A stretch of DNA of 64,000 bases from Candidatus Electrothrix communis (GTDB lineage: Bacteria; Desulfobacterota; Desulfobulbia; Desulfobulbales; Desulfobulbaceae), in the NCBI GenBank assembly GCA_030644725.1, contig CP130629.1:3549501-3613500 (forward strand), read 5' to 3'. Of the stretch, positions 63,101 through 64,000 are shown piece by piece (positions within the stretch are counted from its first letter, which is position 1; each line of letters opens with the position of its first letter). Below the pieces are notes generated by a model. The model saw only the letters and a program-made list of their open reading frames with translations. It was not told the origin of the DNA and searched no databases. Both the position numbers and the translations under genes were made by a program.

Positions 63101-64000
63101 TCCGTCCTCTGCCGGACCTACGCTTGTTCCAGAGCTATTTACCCATGTGTCATCACTCCGCGAAAGTGTACCGTAGTGGTTTACCGCACCAACAGAAACA
63201 ATATTTTTGGCCCATGCCTGAGGGCGCGACAACCGAGCAGCTGTTCCGTTGGTGGCAGTGCCCGCATTACTTTGCGACTGCGTGTGCAACAGGCCGGTTT
63301 GAAAAATTACGTCATCCATTTCACTGGATATGGATGAGTAGGAGGTGTTGCGTGCGCTGCCCACACTTGATGTCTGCACAACTCCCTGAGAAATGGTACC
63401 GCTGGTAGCGGTCAACTCCTGGGCTATTTGCAGGCGGGTTTCAGATCCTCCAAACTGAGTTGACTCATTATAGGCATAGAAATACCCTGTATCCGCATCA
63501 GGAAGCAATCCACGTGCATTCGCACTTGCACCACGGGCGAACATATGGGAGTACACTGAGGTGCCGTGAGGGGAGCCCGTCCCTGTGCCGGTGCTGTGCA
63601 ACGTGGGAAGGAGCAAGGAGAATTCGGTATGGGTGCTGAGGATTTCGGTGTCAAAGACTTCAGCTCGTACCCCCTGCCCGGTAAATCCCAAAGTGTTTTC
63701 AAGCACATTTGCTCCACCGATCTCTCGAACGATGTCCATGTCTGTACCGCCAAACCCCCAAGGTTCGATGAAATGCACTTCGTTCATCTGGGCTACCTGA
63801 AGGAGCTGGTTCATAGTCAAGGTCGCCTGCATGCGGAAGCCGCCCGGCGTAACTACACTCACGATGCCGCCTAGTGCCTCAATAGCCGCCTTGACAATAG
63901 CCTGCTGTTCTGGTTCGTCAGTGTCCTGCAAGGTATTGGTTTTAGGTGCTGGCGGAACATTTCCGGCATCATTCGGTGCCGCAGCTTGTTCAATGACTGA
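60173..64000 (-). CDS. Secreted subtilisin-like (S8) protease with beta-propeller-like region (5' truncated)
   Basis: At least 1275 residues; the frame is open to the window end, so the signal peptide lies outside. Catalytic Asp (AEVFDTEI), His (GSPHGTSVYSH), oxyanion Asn (QSQSNAGTA) and Ser (NFGGTSGATPTVAGH) are present. A P-domain-like part follows (PSGIVYWGNNG; VFIPNPEAGQWYVQIF), then a DUF4394-like propeller region with repeated YAI/LYTVNLSNG/GNATLVGS patterns, then a jelly-roll tail. The C-terminus (PMVIAPILMLLLNN) is hydrophobic and could be a vestigial sorting signal. Likely an extracellular scavenging or processing protease. Confidence 0.88.
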   Translation of the reverse strand, partial: SVIEQAAAPNDAGNVPPAPKTNTLQDTDEPEQQAIVKAAIEALGGIVSVVTPGGFRMQATLTMNQLLQVAQMNEVHFIEPWGFGGTDMDIVREIGGANVLENTLGFTGQGVRAEVFDTEILSTHTEFSLLLPTLHSTGTGTGSPHGTSVYSHMFARGASANARGLLPDADTGYFYAYNESTQFGGSETRLQIAQELTATSGTISQGVVQTSSVGSARNTSYSSISSEMDDVIFQTGLLHTQSQSNAGTATNGTAARLSRPQAWAKNIVSVGAVNHYGTLSRSDDTWVNSSGTSVGPAEDGRIKPDLCFFYDQTLAANNNSNTSYTNFGGTSGATPTVAGHMGLFHQMWHENTWEGSGMLTSGSGTVFSNRPKAMLAKAALINTAYRYDWTPGTARTLPGSIDRYVQGWGMPDLENLYDLRAKTFYVNESNILAQGQNKLHIIKVASGEPDLNVTMTYMDPEGTTSAALHRINDLSLKVTSPSGIVYWGNNGLTAGNVSTSGGSSNTKDTVENVFIPNPEAGQWYVQIFADAVVQDAHVETTATDADYALWVTGGTESGSLKTTYRGGNSQNGAMFDITAHETITISGFDIPHSEITNPVTIEVYTTPGGYAGNEANAGAWTLLGTDTIQANGTGVAAFADIGGLTINAGETYGIYITDIGTPSGFMQYTNGSESFDNGEIQINTGVGIAYPFAGTYTPRTWNGTVHYTPNDEPGPYAYSIQSNGDDKLYRINLRTGRAKAMGDAMSFGDAEGMSIGPKGTVYAIGGTVEELWNVGSPPGALIGSTGTRNGNDAGLAYNADNGMLYNVNGVSGNTTLYKVNPQTGSTVAVGTTSIYLDGLAIRGDGTAFATDWITTDSLYTVNLSNGNATLVGSLGLDDVSAQSGLAFLGDTLYAITSGGAIYTINTSSGAATFITNVTFDGLTVANGWESLAITPCSGATPTKLQDFNTTFSSNVTRGYWFTAPTDFLITGLRVPDESNAGVQNVEVVRFDNPPPNYADGSSQSMDDPGQQDSIDANTNAFVSLFRRVGVEGKSIIHTAIPVRQGDIIGILGAAGTTTMRNSYASSNEFTTTILGQSVTLKRMGMQYNVNTTQARDLWEENVNAFSRVEMYYIQAPDVRLNADTVATGSTLDTTPLATGSGTISATGTVEITSSSDPEQALAGSSGNVFNILNTSRSAEIFFNFNVESITFNYGGNIGEISVEARDSSGAIVDSFSQTDTYGGQPAGPQTLAGAGIRSIYWEDPSGTFAPLDNMCIRSGQKPMVIAPILMLLLNN

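Noticed and set aside
1-64000. CRISPR array, tRNA or rRNA gene
   Set aside because: No regularly spaced repeats and no tRNA or rRNA pattern were seen by eye; a tRNAscan or Infernal run would settle this.

Overview
The window looks like a chromosome segment of a dissimilatory sulfate reducer (or sulfur disproportionator) of the Desulfobacterota, most likely in or near the Desulfobulbaceae. The strongest evidence is a complete dsrA-dsrB-dsrD locus. Assignment to a particular genus, for example a cable bacterium, would be inference. No tRNA, rRNA or CRISPR array was recognised. Both outer genes (hisA and a large subtilase) run off the window.

Layout. 1-7.3 kb: 3' end of a eukaryotic-type hisA, dsrABD, an isochorismatase-fold hydrolase and alaS. 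7.3-13.2 kb (lipid locus A): ketoacyl-ACP synthase with an apparent late frameshift, acyl carrier protein, two CrtI-like FAD oxidoreductases, a cold-shock/DUF1294 membrane protein and a PAS/zinc-finger protein. 13.2-18.6 kb: small secreted or cysteine-rich genes, including a duplicated 79-residue gene flanking a two-CW gene, then an LtaS/MdoB-like sulfatase. 18.9-21.4 kb: an HNH endonuclease carried on what looks like an integron gene cassette with a well-formed attC, then an unrecognised 416-residue protein. 21.5-26.9 kb (minus): OmpA-like protein, argD, argB, ychF and a secreted cysteine-rich protein. 27.3-34.5 kb (lipid locus B): acyl carrier protein, a double ketosynthase fusion, a B12/radical-SAM protein, an AAA-ATPase-like/DUF1703 protein and a third CrtI-like oxidoreductase; recD follows. 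36.5-39.6 kb: a CxxCH lipoprotein and an alpha/beta hydrolase. 39.8-43.7 kb (minus): vapBC, a trypsin-nSTAND1 NTPase apparently missing its C-terminal sensor, relBE-type genes and a trypco1 gene. 43.8-49.7 kb: a giant alpha-2-macroglobulin and a 38-codon porin leader remnant. 49.8-58.2 kb: pstC-pstA-pstS-pstB-phoU on minus, divergent from phoBR, with Pho-box-like 11-bp repeats. 58.2-60.2 kb: a decayed IS1-type element with a palindromic repeat inserted in it and fragments of other genes at its edges. 60.2-64 kb: a secreted subtilisin-like protease.

The most interesting systems are: (1) the two lipid loci, which combine ketosynthases, dedicated ACPs, three desaturase-like flavoproteins and a B12-radical-SAM enzyme, and so resemble machinery for an unusual polyunsaturated, ladderane-like or polyene-like lipid; (2) the integron cassette carrying an HNH nuclease; (3) the trypco1/trypsin-nSTAND1 conflict system split by a toxin-antitoxin pair. 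The Pho region is a conventional phosphate-starvation regulon.
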